DNA of 64,000 nt from Leptospira haakeii (lineage in GTDB: Bacteria; Spirochaetota; Leptospiria; Leptospirales; Leptospiraceae): assembly GCF_002812045.1 (NCBI RefSeq), contig NZ_NPEG01000002.1, positions 310,001-374,000 of the forward strand, read 5' to 3'. The notes beneath the pieces were generated by a model, which worked only from the letters and a program-made list of their open reading frames with translations, had not been told where the DNA came from and ran no database searches. A program made the translations under genes and the position numbers. Below are positions 9,478-20,741 of this stretch, in pieces; position 1 is the first letter of the stretch; the number at the start of each line of letters is the position of its first letter.

Positions 9478-9575
9478 TTTTATAATTTCCTAAATATAGT
9501 CGCTACGCTCTTGAAGCCCACGCTGCAGACTAAAAACTTTGGACCTGTTTAGATCCGGAATGCGGGAAGAAAAGT

Positions 9576-9595
9576 GTTTTTTGTTTTTAAAAAAC
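9576..9595 (-). terminator. A/T-rich hairpin after the polysaccharide deacetylase gene
   Basis: gtttttt (9576-9582) pairs with aaaaaac (9589-9595) just past the stop codon at 9601, with a T-rich run beyond it on the minus strand. The stem has almost no GC, so this is a weak candidate terminator only. Confidence 0.3.
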
Positions 9596-9600
9596 GGCGT

Positions 9601-10476
9601 TCAATCTGAGGCTTCTTCACTTAGCTCCTCGCTGGTTTTTCCCCACCGCCATCTAGTATAATCTTCAGCGGTAGCAAAAGTATACCCTTCTTCTTTTAAT
9701 TTTTCTATAATGTATGGTAGAACTTCTTTGGTGGTAGGATGTGTATCATGGAATAAGATCACAACTCCCTGTCCTTCCGTTTTATATACCAATGAGTTAT
9801 AGATACGATCCATTTTCCTTCTGAATTTTTCGCTATCTGGATTGATCCTCGGCCCCTTTTCATACCATTCTCCCTTCACCCATTCTTTGGAATCCGTGGA
9901 ATCGAATTCTTTGGTCCACATGAATACAAGACCTTTTCCTTGTAACACTGAACTTACTCTTTTTCGAACTATTTCGTTTTTAGTTCTGACATAAGGAGAC
10001 CCGAAAGGAGGTCGGATCCATATTAGTTTTCCGGAATATTCTCCCAGCTCATTTTGGTATAATTTTTGGTTTTCATACAATTGGCTTTCTATCTTTTTCG
10101 GAGACATATATGCGAAGTTCTGGTGACCGAGCGTATGATTTCCGATCGTGTGACCTTCTTCTTTCATTCGGATCAAAACCGTTTTGTATTTTCGGAAACT
10201 ATTTCCTCTAGTGCTGGCCTTAGGCAACCATGCGCCACATACAAAAAATGTAGCTTTCACATTTTCTTTTTTGAGCACATCCAATACATCGCCGGTCCAG
10301 TCAGAAGGTCCGTCATCGAATGTCAAGAATGCGGTTTTAGGGGGAAGTGGGTCTCCTTCATAATATCCAATGGGGCCGTCTTTATGATCTGTTTGGATAT
10401 TTGTAGAAGTTTCGAAGCTGGAACAATAGATTAGAAATAATAAAATTAGTAGAAAGGTGGTCTTCATAAAACTCAT
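9601..10476 (-). CDS. polysaccharide deacetylase (NodB domain) lipoprotein
   Basis: A protein of 291 residues. The lipoprotein signal peptide ends in LIYC. The NodB catalytic motifs are all visible: TFDDGPSDWT (Asp base and Asp metal ligand), the HxxxH-type metal pair NHTLGH, RPPFGSPY, and a C-terminal ILFHDTHP carrying the catalytic His. It should remove N-acetyl groups from a surface or cell-wall polysaccharide such as peptidoglycan GlcNAc, in the periplasm or at the outer membrane. The start at 10476 has AGGA about 5 nt upstream; a second Met three codons in is a possible alternative. Confidence 0.92.
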   Translation of the reverse strand: MSFMKTTFLLILLFLIYCSSFETSTNIQTDHKDGPIGYYEGDPLPPKTAFLTFDDGPSDWTGDVLDVLKKENVKATFFVCGAWLPKASTRGNSFRKYKTVLIRMKEEGHTIGNHTLGHQNFAYMSPKKIESQLYENQKLYQNELGEYSGKLIWIRPPFGSPYVRTKNEIVRKRVSSVLQGKGLVFMWTKEFDSTDSKEWVKGEWYEKGPRINPDSEKFRRKMDRIYNSLVYKTEGQGVVILFHDTHPTTKEVLPYIIEKLKEEGYTFATAEDYTRWRWGKTSEELSEEASD

Positions 10477-10530
10477 ACCATCCTATAAAGTTAAAAAACT
10501 TTAAGCTTGGACCGGTTTGAATTTTAGCTT

Positions 10531-10593
10531 ATAGTCCGGCTCCTCGGGCTTCATGAGCGAAGGGACTATCCTCCTGTAATTAGACTCCAGGAG
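10531..10593. repeat. two adjacent imperfect hairpins in an intergenic region
   Basis: atagtcc (10531-10537) pairs with ggactat (10563-10569) around an internal GCTC/GAGC pairing. It is followed by ctcctg (10571-10576) pairing with caggag (10588-10593). They occupy the 190-bp gap past the end of the DMT transporter gene and upstream of the deacetylase. They could be a degenerate repeat element or a terminator region; there is no clear T-tract. Confidence 0.4.
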
Positions 10594-10663
10594 TAACAAC
10601 CTCGGTCACAAATGAGTTCGAGATCACTACTCTATTCGGTTTATTATTTATTAACTTTATGAC

Positions 10664-11041
10664 TTAGACGAACATTTCCGCGGATGTCAACCATACGCCG
10701 GCAAGTATCAAACCAATACCGGTCCATTGGGTCCAGTTCAGTTCTTCTTTGAAAAATATTGCGGAAGCTACGAGTACAATGATAAATCCTGCGGAAGTGA
10801 AAAGTGGATAAGCTAAGGATAATTTTAATCCGTTACCTAATACCCATCTATAACCTAATAACGCGATCCCGAAAGAAGCAAGTCCCGCAAAGAAGACTGG
10901 ATGTAAAAATGCTTTGATCAATCCTTCTATTCCGGAAGCCGTATTTGTTTTATCTCCTAAAGAACTTGCCTTGATCAAAATGTTTGCCAAGGCATTGAAG
11001 AATAATGCGACTATGAAAATGATTATCACCGTTAATTTCAT
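10664..11041 (-). CDS. small DMT-superfamily membrane transporter (EamA/SMR-like)
   Basis: A protein of 125 residues with four predicted transmembrane helices, starting with a helix containing NALANILIKAS and ending with WTGIGLILAGVWLT, a pattern typical of half-size DMT proteins. The membrane-embedded Glu of EmrE-type drug exporters in helix 1 is absent (the region reads FFNALANILIKAS), so a drug/proton antiporter is unlikely. ArnE-like or general metabolite/undecaprenyl-lipid flippase relatives are more plausible. Substrate unknown. It would act as a dimer in the inner membrane. Confidence 0.8.
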   Translation of the reverse strand: MKLTVIIIFIVALFFNALANILIKASSLGDKTNTASGIEGLIKAFLHPVFFAGLASFGIALLGYRWVLGNGLKLSLAYPLFTSAGFIIVLVASAIFFKEELNWTQWTGIGLILAGVWLTSAEMFV

Positions 11042-11185
11042 CTATCTCTCTCAAGAATTCGATTATTGTTTTCTTGTAATCTCCCCTTAGGAAGAGTGTA
11101 TTATCCCGCTTTTGGGAATCGGTCGAAACTCCGAATTCCTGTCCATCGAAAGCAAAGGGAAAGAAATAGCAAGGGCAAATCTTGA

Positions 11186-12013
11186 ATGGATAGAAAAACG
11201 TTTAACTTCCGTGGGATCAAACTTTCTTATATTGATGCAGGCAACAAATCTTCGGATCCAATCTTAATCGCTCATGCTAATGGATTCTCTGCAGGTTGTT
11301 ATACTTATTTAATACAGAAACTTTCTAAAACTCATAGAGTTCTTGCCTTAGATTTTTGCGGTCATGGAGGATCGGAGCCAAACTTAGAATGGAAGGATTG
11401 GTTTTTCTTTAGAGATCAAATTTTAGCTCTGATCGAAACAGAAAGTTTGAAAAATGTTGTGGGAGTCGGACATTCTTTAGGAGGAGCAAGCATGCTGCTA
11501 TCCTCTTACCAAAGACCTGATCTGTTTCGTAAAATTTTCGCAATGGATCCTGTGATTTTAAATTTCGTGTATCTTCTTCTTGCATTGGCTTTCGATACTC
11601 CTTTAGCAAAAGGTGCAATAAAAAGAAGAAGAGAATTTAAAGATCTAAGTCTTGTTAAAAAAGCATTTAGAAAGACTCCCACTTTTGTGAATTGGTCTGA
11701 TGAAGTTTTTGAGGACTACTTAAAATTTTGTTTTAAAAAAGAAGGAGATAAATGGGCTTTATGTTGTCCTCCTGAGTTAGAAGCCAAAATTTTCAACTCG
11801 GTCAGTTTTTTGAGTTTATTTCAATATAGAAGGATCAAAACCGAAACCCATATCACGATTCCCGGAAAATATGAAGTATGTTCTCCTTCTGCCGCCAAAA
11901 GGATTATCAAAGGAAATCCGAACTCAAGCCTAGAGTTATGGGATGGTGTATCTCATTTTTTTCCGTTTGAACGTCCTGAAAAAACCCTGGAAAGAATCAT
12001 TCAAAAATTATAA
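11186..12013 (+). CDS. alpha/beta-fold hydrolase
   Basis: A protein of 275 residues without a signal peptide. It shows the oxyanion region HANGFSAG, the DFCGHGGSEP strand-loop, the nucleophile elbow GHSLGGAS and a C-terminal GVSHFFPFERPE carrying the catalytic His. The substrate is unknown. It is directly followed by an AraC-type regulator gene, with which it is probably co-transcribed, so it may act on the regulator's ligand or be controlled by it. Confidence 0.85.
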   Translation: MDRKTFNFRGIKLSYIDAGNKSSDPILIAHANGFSAGCYTYLIQKLSKTHRVLALDFCGHGGSEPNLEWKDWFFFRDQILALIETESLKNVVGVGHSLGGASMLLSSYQRPDLFRKIFAMDPVILNFVYLLLALAFDTPLAKGAIKRRREFKDLSLVKKAFRKTPTFVNWSDEVFEDYLKFCFKKEGDKWALCCPPELEAKIFNSVSFLSLFQYRRIKTETHITIPGKYEVCSPSAAKRIIKGNPNSSLELWDGVSHFFPFERPEKTLERIIQKL

Positions 12014-12026
12014 TCCGGTATTCGGG

Positions 12027-12809
12027 GTGGAAGAGTCTCAAATCGGAACATTATTCTATTTCGGAGCCAGGGTATTCTTGGCCCAGAAAGGACTGACCAC
12101 AGATCCCCACTCTCACTATGCGGTTTCCATTTTGATCTCTTTAACTTCTAAGTTCAAAGTGATCGAAGAATCTGGCAATCTGTTGGATTTCCAAGCAGTG
12201 GTTTTAGCTCCAAATACTTATCATACTCTTTCTGCAGAAAATTCCGATATGATCGTTTTACAGATCGATCCTTACGGTATCGACTATGCATCTGTTGCTG
12301 CCAGATTCGGAAGAAAGGGAATCTCAGAGATCCCTTTTGAAAATTTAGAACCAGTTCTCTCCAGATGTAAGAATCTATTTCATGAAAATATAAATTGCCA
12401 AGCAGCCAAAGAACTTTTCGAAGATATCCTTGCCTGTGTCGGAACGGAAAAACCATCCAGGGTTTCTTTAGATCCAAGGGTCTTATCAGCGACTCTTAGA
12501 ATGAAATCCGCTCTTCCAGGTTCCATCTCCGTTCCGGAGCTTGCTAAAGAAGCAGGATTTTCAGAAACAAGGTTTATGCATGTTTTCAAATTACAAATGG
12601 GCCTTCCTGTAAGACAGTACCAACTTTGGCTGAGATTACATGAAGCGGCAAAACTTTTGAAAGAAGGTGGAAATCTTACGGAAGCTTCTCATGCAGCCGG
12701 TTTTGCAGACCAAGCGCACTTGAGCAGGACTTTTAAAAGGATGTTCGGTGTACAACCTTCTAAATTTTTAGGTGCGAATACGAACGTTGCAGTCCATTTT
12801 TGCGTTTAA
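12027..12809 (+). CDS. AraC-family transcriptional regulator
   Basis: The C-terminal two-helix-turn-helix DNA-binding domain is clear: SVPELAKEAGFSETRFMHVFK followed by LTEASHAAGFADQAHLSRTFKRMFGVQPSKF. The N-terminal half is a cupin-like sensor domain (TDPHSHYAVSILISL). The frame is open back to an ATG at 11943, but that would overlap the hydrolase by 71 bp and its first 28 residues look like shadow coding. The GTG at 12027, 13 bp after the hydrolase stop, is the more likely start (260 codons plus stop). The ligand is unknown. Confidence 0.85.
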   Translation: MEESQIGTLFYFGARVFLAQKGLTTDPHSHYAVSILISLTSKFKVIEESGNLLDFQAVVLAPNTYHTLSAENSDMIVLQIDPYGIDYASVAARFGRKGISEIPFENLEPVLSRCKNLFHENINCQAAKELFEDILACVGTEKPSRVSLDPRVLSATLRMKSALPGSISVPELAKEAGFSETRFMHVFKLQMGLPVRQYQLWLRLHEAAKLLKEGGNLTEASHAAGFADQAHLSRTFKRMFGVQPSKFLGANTNVAVHFCV

Positions 12810-12838
12810 TAAATATTTAATATCGTAGAAAAGAAAAG

Positions 12839-12858
12839 CGCCCGCTTGATAGCGGGCG
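12839..12858. terminator. bidirectional hairpin terminator between convergent genes
   Basis: cgcccgct (12839-12846) and agcgggcg (12851-12858) are perfect 8-bp arms around TGAT. A T-rich run follows on the minus strand (cttttcttttc) and a short TTT on the plus strand. It separates the convergent AraC and Mpo1-like genes. Confidence 0.85.
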
Positions 12859-12882
12859 TTTGCGTAAAAGCAAGAGAGAATG

Positions 12883-13419
12883 TTAATGAGCAGTGCTGAA
12901 GTTTTTTAATTTTCCTTGTGCCGCTAATTCTTTACGAACCGCTTCTTGCACATCTTTTCTATATCCCAATTCAAAGAACACATCTGCGATCACAAAGATC
13001 GGAGCGGAGACTACCGCTTGGAATAAGTTGTCGAATAATGCAGGACGGCTTTTTTCAAAAATGAAATGTCCGTAAAACTGAGCTCCCCAACCTACTAATT
13101 GAGCAACCGCAAATATGCTCCATGCAGTGGTAGCGGTCAATGACAGGGTGATGTATTGAGCAAGAAACATCAAAGACCCGAAAACAACAGTGGTTGCCGC
13201 AGCAAAAATAAAATCCAAGGTGAAGTAGTAGGCAAGTACTACGATCCCGAATACGGTAGCAGCAGTTACGGTATAGCCTAAAACATTAACTAACTCTAAT
13301 CTATTCAGCACCAAAAACAAGGTGAAGGTGATGGTAGGAACTCCTAACACGTGGATCCACACGTTTCTTTTTTCTTGGTGGTACGCAGAATAGAAGGCCA
13401 TTTCCTTAGCGAATTTCAT
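12883..13419 (-). CDS. Mpo1-like (DUF962) membrane protein
   Basis: A protein of 178 residues. It has the family's N-terminal YHQEKRNVWIHVLGVP motif with conserved His residues, several hydrophobic helices, and the second conserved His/Glu motif GHFIFEKSRPAL. Yeast Mpo1 is an iron-dependent 2-hydroxy fatty-acid dioxygenase with His residues in these motifs, so a role in alpha-oxidation of 2-hydroxy fatty acids is the best inference. Bacterial members are mostly uncharacterised. Confidence 0.85.
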   Translation of the reverse strand: MKFAKEMAFYSAYHQEKRNVWIHVLGVPTITFTLFLVLNRLELVNVLGYTVTAATVFGIVVLAYYFTLDFIFAAATTVVFGSLMFLAQYITLSLTATTAWSIFAVAQLVGWGAQFYGHFIFEKSRPALFDNLFQAVVSAPIFVIADVFFELGYRKDVQEAVRKELAAQGKLKNFSTAH

Positions 13420-13575
13420 GGATAAAACTCCTCACAATTTCAGGTCCAGTATATACCCTATCCTCGGGTTTCAGCTTGAACGAACCTGCCATTTTTAGAA
13501 AAAAATCCGTTGCGTAATACTCGTTCGAAATAAACAATTGAGTCGGTCTCAAACCTATTCAAACCAGGGAATTTT

Positions 13576-13755
13576 ATGCCTTATATCAATTTAAAAGTAG
13601 CCGGACCTCTAACCAAAGAGCAAAAACAGAAGATAACGAAAGAATTCACAGAAACTCTTACGAAAGTCGCCGCAAAACCACCTGAATCTACATATATCGT
13701 GATCGACGAAGTTTCCAGAGAGAACTGGGCAGTGGGCGGAAAACTCCTAGAGTAA
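13576..13755 (+). CDS. 4-oxalocrotonate tautomerase-family protein
   Basis: A 59-codon gene. The start is clear: AGGGA lies 5 nt before the ATG, and the protein begins MPYINLKVAG, so cleavage of Met exposes the catalytic Pro1 typical of the tautomerase superfamily. The end reads NWAVGGKLLE, matching the family's conserved C-terminal region. Length is normal for 4-OT monomers, which form hexamers. The physiological substrate is unknown. It lies 2 bp before the YdcF-like gene and is probably co-transcribed with it. Confidence 0.92.
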   Translation: MPYINLKVAGPLTKEQKQKITKEFTETLTKVAAKPPESTYIVIDEVSRENWAVGGKLLE

Positions 13756-13757
13756 AA

Positions 13758-14582
13758 ATGGATACGATCTTTTTTGCGGCCTCCAAACTTGCGGGGGCCT
13801 TCTTATTCCCTTTACCAGCTTCCCTACTTCTGTTGGTATTTTTTGCTTTCAGACTTCCTAAATTCAAACATAAGGTTTGGATTTTAGTTCCTACACTTAT
13901 TATCTGGGTGGCTTCTACTGATAGTTTTTCCCAATGGTTGGTAGGAGGTTTAGAAGAAAAACATCCTCCAGTTCGTTTAGAAACTCTGGAAAACTCGGAT
14001 GCAATTTTAGTTTTGGGCGGGGCAGTAGACAATCTTGCCTTATACGAACAACAGGTACAGCTGACTTCCGCTGCAGAACGAATGACTGATGCTGTAAGAT
14101 TATTTCAAAAAAGAAAAGCACCTCGTATTGTTTTCACCGGAGGTTCCGGGAATTTATTCTTCCAGACTAGAAAAGAATCGGACTTTGCACTTCAATTTTT
14201 CGAATCTTTGGGAGTTCCCGCAAAAGTCGTTTTTTTGGAGAATGAAAGCAGGAACACTAAGGAGAATGCGGAAAAAACGGCAGAACTTTTTCGTAAAAAC
14301 AAATGGAAGTCCGCAATACTAATCACTTCTGCATTTCATATGGAAAGATCTTTGTTGGTATTCGCAAACACAGAGATCAAGATACATCCTTGGCCAACAG
14401 ACTATAGGTCCAGAGTCAAAATTCTGACCATAGACGATTTTATACCTTCTTCCCAAAGCCTGGAGAATACAAGCATCGCCTGGAAAGAGAGAATAGGCCT
14501 ATTCGTTTACGGGTTTAGAGAGAGTATTTCCACTTTTCTTCCCCTCCGTATCCGATATCCTTGGTCTAAGGACTGGAATTAA
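13758..14582 (+). CDS. YdcF/ElyC-family (DUF218) membrane protein
   Basis: A protein of 274 residues. Two N-terminal hydrophobic segments (about 8-30 and 38-55) precede a DUF218 domain with AILVLGG, the conserved AERMTDAVRLFQ region, IVFTGGSG, E.ESRNTKENA and ILITSAFHMERS. Family members include ElyC and SanA, which are involved in envelope integrity and lipid-carrier metabolism; the biochemical activity is not established. It lies upstream of the cytochrome c maturation genes with 6 bp to ccmE, so it is probably in the same transcript. Confidence 0.88.
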   Translation: MDTIFFAASKLAGAFLFPLPASLLLLVFFAFRLPKFKHKVWILVPTLIIWVASTDSFSQWLVGGLEEKHPPVRLETLENSDAILVLGGAVDNLALYEQQVQLTSAAERMTDAVRLFQKRKAPRIVFTGGSGNLFFQTRKESDFALQFFESLGVPAKVVFLENESRNTKENAEKTAELFRKNKWKSAILITSAFHMERSLLVFANTEIKIHPWPTDYRSRVKILTIDDFIPSSQSLENTSIAWKERIGLFVYGFRESISTFLPLRIRYPWSKDWN

Positions 14583-14588
14583 ACACAG

Positions 14589-14983
14589 ATGAACGTGAAA
14601 TTTACCGTGCTTGCGAGTATCATCGCACTTTCCTTAGGAACGATCGCATTCTTTTCTTCTAAAGAAACTTCTTATACTTTATTAGATGCTTCCGATTTAG
14701 CTGCAAATACCACTAAATACGAAGCAGATGATCTGTTAAGAGTAAGGGGATTCGTAAAATTAGGCTCTCTTATCCGGGAAGGAAAAACTGCCAAGTTTGT
14801 CCTCCAACTGAATGAAAAAGAAGTTCCTGTTTTTTTTACAGGGGCTACATTATTACCTGATGCATTTAAAGAAGGTGCCAGAGCAAGAGTGGACGGAGTT
14901 TGGAAAAACGGAGTCCTTGTTGCCGATAAGGTAGAAGCAAAATGTGCATCCAAATACGAAGCAGGTTATAAAGAAGAAGAACA

Positions 14984-14987
<4 letters not shown>
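14589..14987 (+). CDS. ccmE: cytochrome c maturation protein CcmE, Cys-type variant
   Basis: A protein of 132 residues with an N-terminal membrane anchor (about 5-24) and an OB-fold domain (LRVRGFVKLGSL, then KFVLQLNEKEVPVFFTG, and ARVDGVWKNGVLVADKVEAKC). CcmE is the periplasmic heme chaperone that receives heme and passes it to CcmF. Most bacteria use a His in an HxxxY motif for covalent heme attachment. Here the motif is C119-A-S-K-Y123, the CxxxY form described for archaea and some Desulfovibrio-type systems. It overlaps ccmF by 4 bp. Confidence 0.9.
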
Positions 14988-17163
<2,176 letters not shown>

Positions 17164-17167
<4 letters not shown>

Positions 17168-17748
17168 AAATTTTGATTTCTCCTGATCTACATAAGAAAG
17201 TCCTAATATTTCTTTTCGGATTCTTCGTTTGGGTAAGTGCCGCAAATGCAGATTCCACTTTTACGAATCTGACTGACCCTGGACAGATCCGTACATTCCA
17301 TAATGTGACTGAAAGAATACGATGTATTTGTATCCCTTCTATCGCGATCAAAAGTTGTTCCTTCAATAATTGTACAGTTTCTGCGAAACTCAAACTTTTC
17401 ATAGAGAACAGGATCAGAGCCGGGGAATCTGCGGATGTAATCGTGGACAAAATGGTCCACGGCTTCGGTCAAGATGTTGTTTCTGATCCGATCATTGCAA
17501 AGTTTATTGAAACTGGAAACCAAGGAATGGCTCAAGGAGTCATTATGGGTTTTGGTCCGGACATTCTGGCAAAACCGGATTCTTCTTGGATCGATTTTAG
17601 TATCGCTGCAGCCGCTGCATTCGGGATACTTCTTATCTATCTTTATTTAAAAAGAAGGACTGCTCCAAAAGCAGCAATCGCAACGGAATCGGAAAACCAT
17701 TCTTCTTTTGATAAATACATCTCCGAAATAGAGGAGAAACAGAAATAA
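17164..17748 (+). CDS. CcmH-like cytochrome c maturation protein with unusual cysteine spacing
   Basis: A protein of 194 residues with a signal peptide, a CcmH-like domain (RIRCIC, then RIRAGESADVIVDKMVHGFGQDVVSDP), a transmembrane helix at about 147-163 and a charged tail. Canonical CcmH has an LRCxxCQ redox pair that reduces apocytochrome. Here the cysteines are Cys54, Cys56, Cys65 and Cys70, so the pair is CxC with two further Cys residues. The periplasmic three-helix segment after the Cys region still matches CcmH. Position directly behind ccmF supports the role; the redox chemistry must differ in detail. Confidence 0.75.
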
Positions 17749-18158
17749 TGGATTTTTTATTAATTTTCTTTTATATAGTTTTGGTCGCTATTGTCGCGGC
17801 CCCATTCGTTTACGTAAGTATGTTTGCAAAACATATCCCGTACGAAACGGATCCGAAAAGTTCCGAGTTATTTGACAGAAGGGACGTTCTTCTGGATAAC
17901 CTGAAAGATCTGAAAATTGAATTCGATACGGGAAAATTAACCGAAACAGAATTCAAATCTATCTCTTCCGGTTTAGTAAAAGAATTAGAAGAGCAAGACA
18001 AAAGGATAAGCCAAGGTGCAACGACCGCAACTTATTCCAAAACGGAAACTTCTGCCAAACCTCAGCTTGGTGGAAAGTTCTGTCATAACTGTGGATTTAA
18101 GATAGAAATTTTTGGAGCGAAGTTTTGTCCTGAATGTGGGACAAAACTCCAGGTCTGA
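17748..18158 (+). CDS. membrane-anchored zinc-ribbon protein in the Ccm operon
   Basis: A protein of 136 residues with one N-terminal transmembrane helix (about 3-25), a predicted helical segment (SELFDRRDVLLDNLKDLKIEFDTGKLTETEF) and a C-terminal zinc ribbon with two CxxC pairs (FCHNCG and FCPECG). The helical part resembles the short CcmI/CycH N-terminus (GKL...E). The start codon overlaps the stop of the ccmH-like gene by 1 bp. A role as a CcmI-like assembly factor is inferred from position only. Confidence 0.75.
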   Translation: MDFLLIFFYIVLVAIVAAPFVYVSMFAKHIPYETDPKSSELFDRRDVLLDNLKDLKIEFDTGKLTETEFKSISSGLVKELEEQDKRISQGATTATYSKTETSAKPQLGGKFCHNCGFKIEIFGAKFCPECGTKLQV

Positions 18159-18166
18159 ACTGATTA

Positions 18167-18445
18167 TTAAGAATGTCTTTTTTTAAGTTCTTCTACTATG
18201 TCGGAAAGGGAAAGACCTCTTTCCACAAGAAGAACTTGTAAATGGAAGAGTAAGTCCGCTGACTCGTGAGTGAGTTCTTTTTTGTCCGCGTTTTTTGCCG
18301 CGATAATCACTTCTCCAGCTTCTTCCCCTACTTTTTTAAGGATACGATCCACGCCGCCTCTGAAGAGGTCCGCAGTATAGGATTTTTCGGGAAGTTCTTC
18401 TTTTCTTTTTTTAAGGATTTGCTCTAATTGAAGCAGGAAGTCCAT
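18167..18445 (-). CDS. hisE: phosphoribosyl-ATP pyrophosphatase
   Basis: A protein of 92 residues, normal for stand-alone HisE (MazG-like all-alpha NTP pyrophosphohydrolase). It carries out the second step of histidine synthesis, converting PR-ATP to PR-AMP. Visible are the helices with the conserved metal-binding motif [11 protein letters not shown] and [13 protein letters not shown]. The frame extends to GTG 18454 with ATG codons at 18448 and 18445. I chose 18445 because GGTGG lies 5 nt upstream of it. No other his gene is in the window. It converges on the Ccm operon with 8 bp between stops. Confidence 0.92.
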   Translation of the reverse strand: MDFLLQLEQILKKRKEELPEKSYTADLFRGGVDRILKKVGEEAGEVIIAAKNADKKELTHESADLLFHLQVLLVERGLSLSDIVEELKKRHS

Positions 18446-18556
18446 CATTACCACCGGAGATACTTCGAATATTCGGGCCCGTTCTTGACGGTAAACAAAA
18501 AATTCCGTATTTCTGCGTTTCCTTAAAAACGAAACGGAGAAAAAAAGGTCGAAGAG

Positions 18557-19387
18557 ATGAGACCAATGCTCCCTTTTTCAAAAATCCGATCCGCCCTAGT
18601 CTTGATCTGCCTCGTGCTCACATCCGAAATCAGCTCCGAGGTCTGGGAGACTTCCGTTGAGGTAGCTTTTAATAAGGCGAAGAAGGAAGGAAAACCAATC
18701 TTTATAGATGTATATGCGGATTGGTGCGGCTATTGCAAAACCCTCAAAAAGGAAATTTATCCTAAAAAAGAGGTGAAACAAGAATTATCTAAGTTCGTAC
18801 TTCTTTCTCTCGACGGGGACAGATTTCCCAACTTAAAGAAAAAGTACGATGTCACGGGATATCCCACTCTTCTATTTCTAGACAAGAACGGAAGTCTCAC
18901 CGAGAAGATCGCCGGAATGCCTGATCATAAAATGGTGATCAAGACCTTAAGAACAGCGTATTCAAAAAGAGATAAAGAAACTAGCCTACTTGCAGATTTA
19001 GAAAAAGATCAGGAGAATAATCTTCTTCTATTAAAAATGGGAGAATATTACTTCGAAGCAAAGGAATACAAAAAGGCAGCGGATTATTTCTACAAATCAT
19101 TTGCATCTGAAGATCCAAGAATGCCGGAGAATAAACATAAGGCGTTATTCAATCTTGGGCTTAGCTTTTCAGAATTAAAAAACTGGGAAAAAACGATCAA
19201 AACGTTTTCTTTATATTTAGATAAGTTCCCAACGGGACATTCTAAAGCGGCTTTGTATTATAGAGGGGGAGCTTATTCTTCTCTCGGCCAAAAAAAAGAA
19301 GCGAAAGAAGATCTGAAAAAAGCCCTGGAACTCAGCTCTGACCCTGAGGAAAAGAAAGAGATCCAGGACTTATTGAATCGGATCTGA
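18557..19387 (+). CDS. thioredoxin-fold protein with C-terminal TPR repeats
   Basis: A protein of 276 residues with an N-terminal signal or anchor segment, a thioredoxin domain ([20 protein letters not shown], active-site CGYC, cis-Pro in GYPTLLF) at about 28-135, and tetratricopeptide-like repeats at about 150-275 ([38 protein letters not shown]). The active site suggests a periplasmic oxidoreductase; the TPRs suggest docking to a partner. Proximity to the Ccm operon would fit thiol handling for cytochrome c, but hisE lies between them and runs the other way. Confidence 0.85.
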   Translation: MRPMLPFSKIRSALVLICLVLTSEISSEVWETSVEVAFNKAKKEGKPIFIDVYADWCGYCKTLKKEIYPKKEVKQELSKFVLLSLDGDRFPNLKKKYDVTGYPTLLFLDKNGSLTEKIAGMPDHKMVIKTLRTAYSKRDKETSLLADLEKDQENNLLLLKMGEYYFEAKEYKKAADYFYKSFASEDPRMPENKHKALFNLGLSFSELKNWEKTIKTFSLYLDKFPTGHSKAALYYRGGAYSSLGQKKEAKEDLKKALELSSDPEEKKEIQDLLNRI

Positions 19388-19388
19388 A

Positions 19389-20699
19389 TTAAACCGATTG
19401 TTTACCAATAGAGAAATATTTGAATCCTTCTTTTTTCATATGATCCGGACGATATTGGTTTCTACCGTCAAAGATCACATGACCCTTCATTAATTTTTTA
19501 ATTCTGGAAAAATCAGGTTCTCTGAATTCTCTCCACTCGGTAAGAAGAAGAAGCGCATCAGCACCCTCTAACGCGTCATACGCGTCTTTAGCATATTCGA
19601 TCTTACCTTTAAAATAATATTCGGAAGTTTCTTTGGAAACAGGATCGAACGCCTTGATCTTAGCGCCTTCTTCATGCAATTTTAATAATAAAGGAATAGA
19701 AGGTGCTTCTCTCATATCGTCTGTGCCCGGCTTGAATGCGAGTCCCCAAACTGCGAGAGTTTTACCTTTGATCTGGCCTTTTCCGAAAAAGTCCTCTATC
19801 TTAGTATATAAGCGGACCTTTTGGTCTTCGTTCACTCTTTCTACTTCTCTAATAATACGAAGAGAAGAAGAAAAATTTTCAGAAGTGCGGATCAATGCAC
19901 GAACGTCTTTAGGAAAACAAGATCCACCGTAACCGATACCTGCATATAAAAATTGGCGGCCGATCCTGGAATCGGTTCCCATTCCTTTTCTTACATCTTC
20001 GTAATCTGCACCTACGGTTTCGCATAGGTTTGCGATCTCATTTGCGAAGGAGATCTTAGTAGCTAAGAATGCGTTACATGCATATTTAGTCAGCTCTGCA
20101 GAAACTGTTCCCATTTTAATGATAGGATTTCCGTTCAATACGAATGGAGCATAAAGTTGAGCAACAAGTGCCCCTGCTCTTTCGCTGTCTGCGCCGATCA
20201 CTACTCTTTCAGGTTTCATGAAGTCGTCGATTGCGGCTCCTTCTTTTAAGAATTCAGGATTGGAGACGACGTCAAATTCGTGTTTGGTGTTTTTAGAGAT
20301 AATTTCTTTTACTTTAGCAGCGGTTCCTACTGGAACAGTGGATTTATCCACGATCACTTTGTAACCATTGATTGATTTTCCGATCTGTTCAGCTACTGCA
20401 TACACAGCGCTTAGATCAGCGGATCCGTCTTCGGATGTAGGAGTTCCAACAGCGATAAAAATGATTTCTGAGCCTTCTACACCTTCTTGGATGGAAGTGC
20501 TAAAACCCAGTCGATTCTCCTTATGGTTATTCAAAACCAATTCGGAAAGACCAGGTTCATAAATAGGTATGATTCCTTTTTTTAAGTCCTCTATTTTTTT
20601 AGAGTCCTTATCCACGCAGATCACATGATTTCCATATTCAGCGAAGCAAGCCCCAGCCACAAGGCCTACATAGCCGCTTCCAATTACGCAAACTTTCAT
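19389..20699 (-). CDS. ugd: UDP-glucose 6-dehydrogenase
   Basis: A protein of 436 residues, standard for bacterial Ugd/TuaD. The N-terminal NAD-binding motif GSGYVGLVAGACFAE, the conserved AVGTPTSEDGSADL and STVPVGT segments, and the catalytic Cys in YGGSCFPKD are all present. It oxidises UDP-glucose to UDP-glucuronate for surface polysaccharide. It lies 42 bp behind the polysaccharide ABC exporter genes on the same strand, which fits supply of uronic acid to the exported polymer. Confidence 0.95.
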   Translation of the reverse strand: MKVCVIGSGYVGLVAGACFAEYGNHVICVDKDSKKIEDLKKGIIPIYEPGLSELVLNNHKENRLGFSTSIQEGVEGSEIIFIAVGTPTSEDGSADLSAVYAVAEQIGKSINGYKVIVDKSTVPVGTAAKVKEIISKNTKHEFDVVSNPEFLKEGAAIDDFMKPERVVIGADSERAGALVAQLYAPFVLNGNPIIKMGTVSAELTKYACNAFLATKISFANEIANLCETVGADYEDVRKGMGTDSRIGRQFLYAGIGYGGSCFPKDVRALIRTSENFSSSLRIIREVERVNEDQKVRLYTKIEDFFGKGQIKGKTLAVWGLAFKPGTDDMREAPSIPLLLKLHEEGAKIKAFDPVSKETSEYYFKGKIEYAKDAYDALEGADALLLLTEWREFREPDFSRIKKLMKGHVIFDGRNQYRPDHMKKEGFKYFSIGKQSV

Positions 20700-20741
20700 A
20701 CGAAAACCAGAATCCTTTCAAAGAGGAGGCTGGGAAGGAAT

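Noticed and set aside
9491..9540. gctacgctc...ctgcagac stretch as a third copy of the structured repeat
   Set aside because: Only short words (gctacgct and similar) are shared; the diagnostic blocks of the repeat are missing.
10664..11041. Calling the small DMT protein an EmrE-type multidrug exporter
   Set aside because: The membrane Glu of helix 1 that defines EmrE-type exporters is not present.
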